Counted from the first letter of the stretch, positions 1 to 6,904 are shown. The stretch: DNA of 15,514 nt from an uncultured Aquincola sp. (GCA_937883885.1 CAKZXL010000952.1:1-15514); one strand, 5' to 3'. Program-made: numbers and translations. The notes: generated from the letters alone by a model not told the origin.

Positions 1-1105
1 AGAAGATCTCCAGCCCGATGACCCATTGCAGCGCATTGACGTAGCTCTGCTCGCGGTAGCGGAAGGGCACCACGCCGCAGCCGGCTTCGCACTCGATGTC
101 GGCGCCGATCCACTTGCGCGGGTGCGCAAAGCCCGACTGCGCGTGCTGGCGCATGGTGTCGCCCGAGGCGGTGACCGTCTGGCCGAACATGATCTGCCCG
201 ACGTCGATGCTGACGTTGGCATTGGCATTCACGGCCTCGATCAGCGGCTGCGCGGCCGACGAGAACTTCTTCGGCCCCTCGGTGCCGTAGGCATGGAACT
301 GGATGTGCGTCAGGTGCGCGGGCAGGCCTTCCAGCGCATCGATGGTGGCCAGCGTGGACGCGATGTTGCCGGCCACGCCCAGGTTGCTGCCGTGGATGTG
401 CAGCGGGTGCGGCACGCCCAGCTCGTGCAGCGCGCGGGCCAGCGTGTGCACCACCTGGCGCGGCGTCACCTGCCAGTGCACATGGGCTTCGTCCACGTCC
501 AGCTTGCGCTGGTTGAACTTGAAGGCCGAGATACCGCCGGGGTTCACCACCTTGATGCCCATGGCCTTGGCGGCGTTGATCGTCCAGCCCGCGTAGTCGC
601 GGATGCGCTGGAAGTCTTCGCCGCGCGCCAGCATCTCCAAAAAGAGCTCGTCGTTGCCGAGCATCACGTAGGCGCCATGGTCCAGGATGGGCGTGTCGCC
701 CATCTCCATGTGGCTGTGGCGCGCGTTGCAGGCCATCATCGCCGGCTCGAAGGCGGCGGTGTAGCCCATCTCCACGTAGCGGTAGCCGGTGGCCAGCGTG
801 CCCGGCGTGCAGCTGCCGCAGCTGGCCAACTCCAGCAGGTTGTCGGGCAGCGCGATGGGTGAGCCGTCGGCCCGGCGGTGGTCTTCGGGCAGCAGCAGCC
901 GCGCCAGGTTGACCTTGCCGCCGCCGATGTGGGTGTGCAGGTCGATGCCGCCGGCCATCACCACGCAGCCGCTGGCGTCTATCGGCTGCGCCGCCGGGTC
1001 GGGGCCGACGATGCGGCCATCGCGCAGATACAGGTCGCGCACCTCGTCCACGCCGTTCGTGGGGTCGATCACGCGGCCGCCGCGCAGCACGGTGGTGGCG
1101 GTCAT
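1..1105 (-). CDS. fhcA: Formyltransferase/hydrolase complex subunit A (FhcA), 3' end outside the window
   Basis: This is the amidohydrolase-fold subunit of the bacterial Fhc complex, homologous to archaeal formylmethanofuran dehydrogenase subunit A. In methylotrophs it hydrolyses the formyl group from methylofuran to formate in the cytoplasm. About 368 residues are visible, and the C-terminal part runs off the left edge. The binuclear-metal motif DLHTH is at residues 55-59 (His57, His59), the same numbering as the two N-terminal metal ligands of archaeal FwdA. The segment INAAKAMGIKVVNPGG (about 176-191) carries the lysine expected to be carboxylated (Lys180 or Lys185), and PLHIHGSN (234-241) supplies further histidines. 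The ATG lies in an ATGA overlap with the fhcB stop, so the two are translationally coupled. In Methylobacterium fhcD and fhcC follow, so they are expected beyond the edge. The family call is firm; hydrolase activity is known from the family. Confidence 0.95.
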   Translation of the reverse strand, partial: MTATTVLRGGRVIDPTNGVDEVRDLYLRDGRIVGPDPAAQPIDASGCVVMAGGIDLHTHIGGGKVNLARLLLPEDHRRADGSPIALPDNLLELASCGSCTPGTLATGYRYVEMGYTAAFEPAMMACNARHSHMEMGDTPILDHGAYVMLGNDELFLEMLARGEDFQRIRDYAGWTINAAKAMGIKVVNPGGISAFKFNQRKLDVDEAHVHWQVTPRQVVHTLARALHELGVPHPLHIHGSNLGVAGNIASTLATIDALEGLPAHLTHIQFHAYGTEGPKKFSSAAQPLIEAVNANANVSIDVGQIMFGQTVTASGDTMRQHAQSGFAHPRKWIGADIECEAGCGVVPFRYREQSYVNALQWVIGLEIF

Positions 1106-2298
1106 CGCGCAGCTTCCGGGGTGGCGGCCGACAAGGCCTGGTGGATGTCGCGCAGCACGGCGGCCACGGTGGGCAAGGTGTCTTCGTACAACGGCTGCAG
1201 CGGCAGCAGCACCGAGCCATCGGTGCGGAACAGGTGGCCGCGGCTGCCCACACCGGGCGTGGACACGGGGATGAACACGTCGTCGCCTTCGGCCGCCTGG
1301 TCGGGGTGGCCGAGCACGATGCGCGGCAGGCCTTGCGCCGCGCGTGGCACCGGCAGCGGGCCGAAGGACGAGATCCACAGCAGCGCATCCACCGCGCCAC
1401 CGGCCAGCAGGCGGTCGGTGGCAAAGCGCAGCGGCTCATGCTCCAGCCCGCCGGGGGCGGCGCGGCTGCGCAGCGGCAGGCCCGACAGCCAGGTGAACAC
1501 CTGGTTCACCGTGTAGGCGCCATCGCCGCCGCCCAGGCCCAGGGCCGCGGCGCGCGTGCGCTGGTTCAGCGTGGCCACCACGCGCTGCAGCGCCTCGATC
1601 AGCAGCCCGCCGTGCGGCGGCAGGCGGCCGGTTTCGTACACCAGCACCGCGTAATGGGCGGCCTGCAGTTGCTCGGCCAGCGCCAGCAGCGCCTGGGGCG
1701 CGCGCGCCTTGACCGCACTGCGGCCGGCCACCAGCGCGGCCAGCAGGGCCAGGGTGTCGAACAGGTCCGCCGCACCGGCCAGCTCGGCCAGGCGCAGCAC
1801 GGTGGGCGTGCGGTGGGCGCAGCGGTCCAGCAGGTCGCGCACGTAGTCCGACGGTGCATCGTCGGCATCGGGCGTGACGATGAGCAGCAGGTCGGCGCGC
1901 TCGCTCACCTCGGCCAGCGTGGTGGTGAAGCCGCCCTTGTCCTGCTGCACCCGCAGGCTTTCAAACAACGGCGTGCCGGCCGCCACGTCGCAGATGGCGC
2001 CGGTGGCGCAGGCCAGCGGGTACAGCGCGCGGGCGCCGGCCACGTCGGTGGCCAGGCCGCCGAACAAGGGCTGGCGGCTGGCCTGCAGCAGGCGGGCCGC
2101 TTCAGCCACTGCGGCGGTCAGCGGCGCGGGCTGGCCGGCCACGCTGGGCTGCGCGGCGGAAGGCTGGTCGGTGAACCGGGCCAGGCCGCTGGCGGCGCGG
2201 CGGCAGGCCAGACCCTGCGGACCCGGCTGCGCGCCGCCCGTGCTGCACAACAGCGGGCAGAACGGGCAGGTCCACGCGTTGCTCCAGGTCGAGGTCAT
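1102..2298 (-). CDS. fhcB: Formyltransferase/hydrolase complex subunit B (FhcB)
   Basis: A 398-residue homologue of formylmethanofuran dehydrogenase subunit B (molybdopterin oxidoreductase fold). In bacteria it is a non-redox subunit of the Fhc complex. The frame stays open upstream to 2463, but I chose the ATG at 2298 because MTSTWSNAWTCPFCPLLC places the family's N-terminal cysteine motif at residues 11-18, and the upstream arginine-rich stretch looks non-coding. There is no clear Shine-Dalgarno sequence before this ATG, so the start is moderately certain. Cysteines C11, C14, C18 and C32 match the CxxC-x3-C...C iron-sulphur pattern of the fold. The region where archaeal FwdB carries the Cys ligand of W/Mo (about 101-131 here) has no cysteine, consistent with loss of redox chemistry. 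Its stop overlaps the fhcA start by 4 nt. The HisA-like gene lies 269 bp upstream on the same strand. Confidence 0.92.
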   Translation of the reverse strand: MTSTWSNAWTCPFCPLLCSTGGAQPGPQGLACRRAASGLARFTDQPSAAQPSVAGQPAPLTAAVAEAARLLQASRQPLFGGLATDVAGARALYPLACATGAICDVAAGTPLFESLRVQQDKGGFTTTLAEVSERADLLLIVTPDADDAPSDYVRDLLDRCAHRTPTVLRLAELAGAADLFDTLALLAALVAGRSAVKARAPQALLALAEQLQAAHYAVLVYETGRLPPHGGLLIEALQRVVATLNQRTRAAALGLGGGDGAYTVNQVFTWLSGLPLRSRAAPGGLEHEPLRFATDRLLAGGAVDALLWISSFGPLPVPRAAQGLPRIVLGHPDQAAEGDDVFIPVSTPGVGSRGHLFRTDGSVLLPLQPLYEDTLPTVAAVLRDIHQALSAATPEAAR

Positions 2299-2408
2299 CA
2301 GCCGCAGCAACGCAAGCGATGTGCCACCGCGCCAGCCCGTGCCGGCAGGGCCGGTCGGCCTCGTTTGCCGCCAGATGTGCCACAGAGTGTGCCGCTTTTG
2401 GCCTGGCG

Positions 2409-2430
2409 CCGCGGCGTGCAGGCGCCGCGG
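2409..2430. repeat. GC-only hairpin in the gap between the HisA-like gene and fhcB
   Basis: CCGCGGCG (2409-2416) and CGCCGCGG (2423-2430) are perfectly complementary around a 6-nt loop. The decamer GGCGCCGCGG also occurs twice as a direct repeat (2405-2414 and 2421-2430). There is no T-run on either side, so this is not a standard intrinsic terminator. The 269-bp gap 2299-2567 otherwise shows no convincing gene. It probably holds the fhcBA promoter or leader, but I find no good -35/-10 pair. Confidence 0.45.
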
Positions 2431-2567
2431 AACGGTGGCATGAAACGTGATGCGACGGCGCACCGAAGGCAGGAGGTGGCAGTGAGGCGCAGGGGTAACA
2501 GCGGCAAGATCGGCAGCGCATGCGGGAAAGCACGGGGGCGCCTGCGCTGCTCAAGCGCCGTGCAGCG

Positions 2568-3305
2568 TCAGGCCGCTGGCGCCACCGGCGGCAACTGCCG
2601 GTCGTGCAGGGCGCTGGCCACCAGCCAGGCCTGGGCGCCGGCTTCATGCGCATGCAGCAGGTCTTGCGGATGGCGCACCCCGCCCGCCCCGATGAGCTGG
2701 GTGCCCGGCGCTGCCCGCAGGCGCACGGCCTGCAGGGTTTCCAGGTCGGGGCCGGCATTGGAGCCGACGCGCTCCAGCGTCATCACGATGATGCGCTGCG
2801 GCCACAGCGCGCTGGCCTGCCAGCAGCCGGCCGGGTCCATCGGCTGGCCGTCGCGCCGGTCCAGCGACAGCACGGCGCGGGCGCCCAGCGGGTCTTGCCG
2901 GTTGAAGGCCTGGGCCAGCGCCTCGCGCGAGGCCAGTGATTCACTGCCATACACCGGCACCACATGGGCGGCGGCAAAGCTGCCCAGCCGCGCGACCAGC
3001 GCCTGCGCCGCGGCGGCATCGGCAAAGCCGGCGTCCAGCCACAGCTCCAGCCCGGGCAAGGCTTCGATCAGGCTGTTGAGCACCGCGTACTGCGCACGCC
3101 CGCCGGTCAGCGCATCGAGGTCGGCCACGTACAACCGGCGGGTGGCGCAATGCGCGCAGAGAATGCGCGCCACGGTGACGGGGTCGCTGCTGCCGCACAG
3201 CGCGGAGACGATGGGGCGGTATGCCTGGCGGTCGCCCCGCACACCACGAACCACCTGCCCACCGAGCAGGTCCATCACGGGAATGAGCGAGGTCTCGGCC
3301 GACAT
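2568..3305 (-). CDS. HisA/HisF-related TIM-barrel protein of the H4MPT/methylofuran gene island
   Basis: A 245-residue TIM barrel resembling HisA (ProFAR isomerase) in length and layout. It begins SLIPVMDLLGGQVVR, like the HisA first strand, with the catalytic-type Asp12. A second acidic position is in VLSLDRRDG (Asp149). YVADLDAL (60-66) matches the HisA VDLDGA strand. The C-terminal phosphate site is kept (GAGGV 207-210, VASALHD 229-235). The N-terminal phosphate motif GGGIR of true HisA is replaced by LDAGFAD (90-96), so it probably does not bind the bis-phosphorylated histidine intermediate. HisA/HisF-related proteins of this kind occur in methanogens and in methylotroph C1 islands, which fits its place here, and there are no his genes nearby. 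Function is unknown; a role in methylofuran or methanopterin synthesis is inference. The ATG at 3305 matches the HisA start, but no Shine-Dalgarno is evident. Confidence 0.85.
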   Translation of the reverse strand: MSAETSLIPVMDLLGGQVVRGVRGDRQAYRPIVSALCGSSDPVTVARILCAHCATRRLYVADLDALTGGRAQYAVLNSLIEALPGLELWLDAGFADAAAAQALVARLGSFAAAHVVPVYGSESLASREALAQAFNRQDPLGARAVLSLDRRDGQPMDPAGCWQASALWPQRIIVMTLERVGSNAGPDLETLQAVRLRAAPGTQLIGAGGVRHPQDLLHAHEAGAQAWLVASALHDRQLPPVAPAA

Positions 3306-3317
3306 GCAGGTGCAGCA
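3306..3317. promoter_or_regulatory. 12-bp head-to-head gap between divergent C1-island operons
   Basis: Only 12 bp separate the ATG of the HisA-like gene (3305, minus) from the ATG of the ATP-grasp gene (3318, plus). Promoters for either direction must therefore lie inside the opposing coding sequence, or one start is annotated too far upstream. AGGTG at 3308-3312 can serve as a Shine-Dalgarno for the plus-strand gene. No equivalent is visible for the minus-strand gene. Confidence 0.5.
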
Positions 3318-4253
3318 ATGAAGCGGGTGTTCGTGTTCGAGTATCTCACCGGGGGGGGTGAAGTCGGCAGCGAGGCAGAGCGCGACGAACTCATGCCCAT
3401 GGGCCGGCTGATGCGCGATGCACTGGTGGCCGACCTGCTGACGCTGCCCGGCGTGCAGGTGTCGGCCGCCGTGTGCCGCCATGCGCCCGAGCTGCCGGCC
3501 GGCGCCCGCAGCCTGGCCGCGCGCACCGGCGAAGCGGCGGTCGACTTCATGGCGCGCGAAGCCGCGGCGCACGACCTGGCCTGCGTGGTGGCGCCCGAAA
3601 CCGGCGGCCTGCTGCTCAAGTACAGCCGCTGCGTGAGCCCGGCGCGCTGGATGGGCTGCAGCCCGCAGGCCATTGCGGTGGCCAGCTCCAAGCAGGCCAC
3701 CCTGCAGCGGCTGCAGGCGGCCGGCGTGCCGACGCCGCACGACGTGGACGATGCACGGCGCTGGGTGGTCAAGCCCGACGACGGCGCTGGCGCCATCGAC
3801 ACCCGCGTGCACACGCGCCACGACGCGGCTCTGCAGGACCTGCGGGCCCGCAGCGCGCGCGGCCAGCCGGCCACGCTGGAGCCCTGGGTGGAAGGCGATG
3901 CGCTGAGCCTCTCGCTGCTGTGCCGCGGCCAGGGCGAGGTGGAGGTGCTCAGCGTCAACAGCCAGCAGGTGGTGGTGGACGATGCGGGCCAGGTGCGCTT
4001 TCGCGGCGTGCAGGTCAATGCGCTGCCGGCGGCCGAGGCGCTGGGCACGGTGGCCGCAGGCGTGGCGCGCGCGCTGCCAGGGCTCAAGGGCTTCGTCGGC
4101 ATCGACCTGGTGTGGCATGCGCAGCTGGGGCCGGTGGTGATCGAGGTGAACCCGCGCATCACCTGCGCTTACGCCGGCCTGTCGGCCGCGCTGGAAAGGC
4201 CGCTGGCGGCCGAGCTGTTGTCGCTGTTCGCGCGGGAGCCGGCCCATGCCTGA
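3318..4253 (+). CDS. ATP-grasp ligase, MfnD-like (methylofuran biosynthesis)
   Basis: A 311-residue ATP-grasp protein. It starts MKRVFVFEYLTGGGE. The ATP-binding lysine strand is WVVKPDDGAGA (149-159, Lys152). The hinge-like strand is EPWVEGDALSLSLL (188-201), and the magnesium-binding end is GIDLVW (261-266) with EVNPR (276-280). In archaea MfnD joins glutamate to tyramine in methanofuran synthesis. Bacterial methylofuran is reported to carry tyrosine rather than tyramine, so a tyrosine-glutamate ligation is the likely counterpart here (inference). It leads a compact operon: its stop overlaps the next start by 8 nt, and the next two genes are MfnF-like and MfnE-like. A run of eight G residues (3351-3358) encodes the N-terminal glycines. 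Another ATP-grasp role, such as an MptN-like glutamate ligase, cannot be excluded. Confidence 0.85.
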   Translation: MKRVFVFEYLTGGGEVGSEAERDELMPMGRLMRDALVADLLTLPGVQVSAAVCRHAPELPAGARSLAARTGEAAVDFMAREAAAHDLACVVAPETGGLLLKYSRCVSPARWMGCSPQAIAVASSKQATLQRLQAAGVPTPHDVDDARRWVVKPDDGAGAIDTRVHTRHDAALQDLRARSARGQPATLEPWVEGDALSLSLLCRGQGEVEVLSVNSQQVVVDDAGQVRFRGVQVNALPAAEALGTVAAGVARALPGLKGFVGIDLVWHAQLGPVVIEVNPRITCAYAGLSAALERPLAAELLSLFAREPAHA

Positions 4254-5334
4254 GCGCCAGGGCGTCATCGTCGGCTGGGACATCGGCGGCGCCCATGCCA
4301 AGGCCTGCCTGATGGTGCCGGGCCGCATCGTGGACGTGGCGCAGTGGGCCTGCCCCTTGTGGCAAGGCCTGGACCACCTGGAGCGCGCGCTGGCCGATGC
4401 GCAGGCCCGCTGGCCGCAGATGGCCGGCGCCCACCATGCGCTGACCATGACCGGCGAGATGGTGGACCTGTTCGCCCACCGCGAAGAAGGCGTGCAGCGC
4501 ATCGCCGCGCTGGTGGCGCAGCGGCTGGGTGCGGTGCAGTGTTATGCCGGCGACGACGGCTGGGTGGACGTGGTGGACGCGGGCCGGCAGTGGGCGCAGA
4601 TCGCCTCGGCCAACTGGCTGGCCACCGCCCGCCATGCCGCCCGGCCTCTGGGCAACAGCGCAGCCGAAGGCGTGCTGGTGGACATCGGCAGCACCACCTG
4701 CGACCTGATCGCCTTTCGCGGTGGCCGGGTGCTGACCAGCGCCCGCAGCGACGTCGACCGCCTGGCCACCGGCGAGCTGGTGTACCACGGCGTGGTGCGC
4801 ACGCCGCTGTGCGCGCTGGGCCCGCGCATCGGCTTCGGCGGCCGCATGCTCAACGTGATGAACGAGTTGTTCGCCACCACCGCCGACGTCTACCGGCTGA
4901 CCGGCGAGCTGAACCCGGCGCACGACCTGTACCCGCCGGCCGATGGCGGTGCCAAGGACCTGGAAGCCACGCGCCGCCGCCTGGCCCGCATGATCGGCCT
5001 GGATGCGCGCGACGCCACCCCGGCCGACTGGCTGCAGATGGCCCATGCCTGGCGCGCCGCCCAGGTGGCCGAGCTGGGCAGCCAGCTGCGCCGCGTGGCC
5101 CTGCTGCACGGCCTGGGCGACGAGGCCCTGGTGGTCAGCGCCGGCTGCGGCGACTTTCTGGTGGCCGACGTGATGGCCGCCGCCAGCCTGCCCGAGGCGC
5201 CCCTGCAGCGCTGCGTGCGCTATGCCAGCCATGTGGCCGGCGCGGCGCCGGAGGTGGCGGGCTGGGCCCAGGTGTGCGCCCCCTGCGTGGCGGTGGCGGC
5301 GCTGTACCAGGAACATCGCGAGGAGCGGCGCTAG
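4246..5334 (+). CDS. mfnF: Hydantoinase/oxoprolinase-family H4MPT-linked C1 pathway protein, MfnF-like
   Basis: A 362-residue protein of the actin/HSP70/sugar-kinase (ASKHA) fold, the group annotated as an H4MPT-linked C1-transfer pathway protein. It carries phosphate-1 loop GWDIGGAHAKA (10-20), phosphate-2 loop VLVDIGSTTCDLI (143-155) and an adenosine-type motif VVSAGCGDFL (296-305). Archaeal MfnF condenses the aminomethyl-furan-methyl diphosphate with glutamyl-tyramine to build the ether-linked methanofuran core. The bacterial protein should perform the same step with the tyrosine version (inference). It overlaps the ATP-grasp stop by 8 nt, with GGGAG just upstream inside that gene, and its TAG abuts the next ATG directly. 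Translational coupling of all three genes fits one pathway. Confidence 0.88.
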   Translation: MPERQGVIVGWDIGGAHAKACLMVPGRIVDVAQWACPLWQGLDHLERALADAQARWPQMAGAHHALTMTGEMVDLFAHREEGVQRIAALVAQRLGAVQCYAGDDGWVDVVDAGRQWAQIASANWLATARHAARPLGNSAAEGVLVDIGSTTCDLIAFRGGRVLTSARSDVDRLATGELVYHGVVRTPLCALGPRIGFGGRMLNVMNELFATTADVYRLTGELNPAHDLYPPADGGAKDLEATRRRLARMIGLDARDATPADWLQMAHAWRAAQVAELGSQLRRVALLHGLGDEALVVSAGCGDFLVADVMAAASLPEAPLQRCVRYASHVAGAAPEVAGWAQVCAPCVAVAALYQEHREERR

Positions 5335-5934
5335 ATGTGGGTCGTCAAGATCGGCGGCAGCGTGTGCACCGACCCGTTGTTGCCCCATTGGCTGGAGCTG
5401 CTGGCCGACCTGGGCGGCGGCCGGGTGACAGTGGTGCCCGGCGGTGGCCGCTTTGCGAACGAGGTGCGGCATGCCCAGCGCGAGTGGGCCTTCGACGACC
5501 TGGCCGCCCACAATATGGCGGTGCTGGCGATGGCGCAGACGGCCTACCAGCTGCACGCCATCAACCCCGCGCTGCATCTGGCCCAGCGCAAGAGCGACAT
5601 CCAGCGTGTGCTGCACACCGGCCGCACCGCGCTGTGGCTGCCGCTGGACTTGCAACGCGATGTGGCCGACGACCGCAGCAACTGGGACGCCAGCTCCGAC
5701 ACCATCGCCTTCGACCTGGCGCGCAACCTCAATGCCGAACGGCTGGTGCTGATCAAGTCCTGCGTGATCGACCACCGCCTGTCGCTGGCCGACCTGAGCG
5801 CCCGCGGCGTGATCGACGGCCCGCTGGCCGACAGGGCCTGCGGCGCGCCCTTCCCGATCGAGCTGCTGCACAAGGCCGAGCTGGCCGAGATGCGGGCGAT
5901 GCTGCTGGGGGACGTGCGCTACCTGGGGGTGTAG
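5335..5934 (+). CDS. mfnE: Amino-acid-kinase-fold protein, MfnE-like furan phosphate kinase
   Basis: A 199-residue protein of the amino acid kinase superfamily. It has N-terminal WVVKIGGSV (2-10, Lys5), a glycine loop VVPGGGRFA (33-41), and the C-terminal nucleotide-binding stretch DASSDTIAFDLA followed by RLVLIKS (about 118-142). In methanogens MfnE phosphorylates aminomethyl-furan-methyl phosphate to the diphosphate used by MfnF. Its position directly after the MfnF-like gene (TAGATG junction, with GAGGAG just upstream) supports that assignment over uridylate or aspartate kinase. It is short for the superfamily and lacks any added regulatory domain. It is the last gene of the plus-strand operon and converges on the lysR gene with a 22-bp gap. 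Confidence 0.85.
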   Translation: MWVVKIGGSVCTDPLLPHWLELLADLGGGRVTVVPGGGRFANEVRHAQREWAFDDLAAHNMAVLAMAQTAYQLHAINPALHLAQRKSDIQRVLHTGRTALWLPLDLQRDVADDRSNWDASSDTIAFDLARNLNAERLVLIKSCVIDHRLSLADLSARGVIDGPLADRACGAPFPIELLHKAELAEMRAMLLGDVRYLGV

Positions 5935-5940
5935 GTCGGG

Positions 5941-5970
5941 GCGCCTTCAAGCGCCTTCAGGCGCCTTGGA
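5941..5970. repeat. Three tandem 10-bp repeats across the lysR stop codon
   Basis: The decamer GCGCCTTCAA is followed by GCGCCTTCAG and GCGCCTTGGA, so the first seven bases recur exactly every 10 bp. The stop codon of lysR (5957-5959) is in the second unit, so the last residues LQGA come from the repeat. GGCGC (5940-5944) can pair with GCGCC (5951-5955), so the array may act as a weak bidirectional terminator between the convergent genes. That role is inference. Confidence 0.5.
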
Positions 5971-6877
5971 GCACCTGCGCATCCCAGGCATCGGCCGCGC
6001 TGGCAAAGCGCTCGGCCAGAAAATCGATCAGCAGCTTGAGCGCCACCGGCGGATGCTGCCGCGACAGGTACACCGCATGGATGCCGAAATGCTCGGGCTC
6101 GTGGTCGTCCAGCACGCGCACCAGGGCGCCGGCGCGCAGCGCCTCGGCCACGAAGTAGGTCGGCAGCATCGCGATGCCCGCGCCGGCAATGGCCGCTTCG
6201 CGCAGCAGCGCGGTTTCGTTGCACGACAGCGGGCCGGTCACCTCCACCCGCACCGGCTGGCCGTTCCGGGTCAGGCGGTATTCGGCGCGGCTGCCAAAGG
6301 CGTGGGTGATGCAGTCGTGCAGGCGCAGGTCGGCGGGCGTCTGCGGCCACCCCCGCCGGGCCAGGTAGGCCGGTGATGCACACAGCACCGACCGGCAGCT
6401 GGCCAGCCGCCGCGCGACCAGGCCTTCGTCCAGCCGGTTGGTGATGCGGATGGCGATGTCGATGCGCTCGGCCACCAGGTCCACCGCCCGGTCCTGCGCC
6501 AGCAGCTCGACCTGGATGCGGGGATGGTGCTGCTGGAACTCCACCACCGCCCGGGTCAGCTGCTCGATCGCAAAAGACGTGCTGGTGGTCACCCGCAGCT
6601 TGCCGGTGGGCTCGGCGCTGCGGCTGCCCGACAGGGCCTGGACGTCGGTGGCCAGCGCCTGCATCTGGCGCAGCAGCGGCAGCAGTTCCTGGCCGGCTTC
6701 GCTCAGGCTCAGCTGCCGTGTCGTGCGGTGCAGCAGCCGGGCACCCAGCCAGCGCTCCAGCGCTTCCACGTGGCGGCTGACCATCGCGCGCGACAGGTCC
6801 AGCGTGTCGGCCGCGCGGGTCAGGCTGCCTTCGTCCACAACCTGCAAAAAGCTGCGGATGGCGCCGAGGTGGTCCAT
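5957..6877 (-). CDS. LysR-family transcriptional regulator
   Basis: A 306-residue LysR-type regulator of the length usual for the family. The N-terminal winged helix-turn-helix spans residues 1-60: MDHLGAIRSFLQVVDEGSLT, then RAADTLDLSRAMVSRHVEAL and LLHRTTRQLSLSEAG. The rest is the substrate-binding-like effector domain, for example TGKLRVTTSTSFA and IAGAGIAMLPTYFVAEAL. The opening resembles the large group of Burkholderiales LysR proteins starting MD-L-A-R-F. It is transcribed divergently from the MBL-fold/DsbA-like pair across a 112-bp AT-rich gap, the usual arrangement for a LysR protein that controls the neighbouring unit and itself. The effector is unknown. The gene converges on the MfnE-like gene and is probably unrelated to the C1 island. 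Confidence 0.95.
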   Translation of the reverse strand: MDHLGAIRSFLQVVDEGSLTRAADTLDLSRAMVSRHVEALERWLGARLLHRTTRQLSLSEAGQELLPLLRQMQALATDVQALSGSRSAEPTGKLRVTTSTSFAIEQLTRAVVEFQQHHPRIQVELLAQDRAVDLVAERIDIAIRITNRLDEGLVARRLASCRSVLCASPAYLARRGWPQTPADLRLHDCITHAFGSRAEYRLTRNGQPVRVEVTGPLSCNETALLREAAIAGAGIAMLPTYFVAEALRAGALVRVLDDHEPEHFGIHAVYLSRQHPPVALKLLIDFLAERFASAADAWDAQVLQGA

Positions 6878-6904
6878 GGTGGGCGATCGATCTGGTTGAC
6901 AATC

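Noticed and set aside
2377..2382. TGGCAC on the minus strand as a sigma-54 -24 element for fhcB
   Set aside because: The matching TTGC -12 element is absent at the required spacing.
1141..3321. 726-residue plus-strand ORF opposite fhcB and the HisA-like gene
   Set aside because: It is rich in Arg, Ala, Gly and Gln with no domain logic and lies antisense to two clear genes, so it is a GC-bias shadow.
2568..4502. 644-residue minus-strand extension of the HisA-like frame across the ATP-grasp gene
   Set aside because: Only the last 245 residues look like protein. The upstream part is the antisense shadow of the ATP-grasp and MfnF-like genes.
4159..5871. 570-residue minus-strand ORF opposite the MfnF- and MfnE-like genes
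   Set aside because: Its His/Gln/Ala/Gly-rich composition is typical of antisense frames in high-GC DNA. The plus-strand proteins have clear motifs.
6896..6901. Perfect TTGACA facing the MBL-fold gene
   Set aside because: No acceptable -10 hexamer lies 16-18 bp downstream. The weaker pair at 6922-6950 fits the gene better, so I did not call this a promoter.
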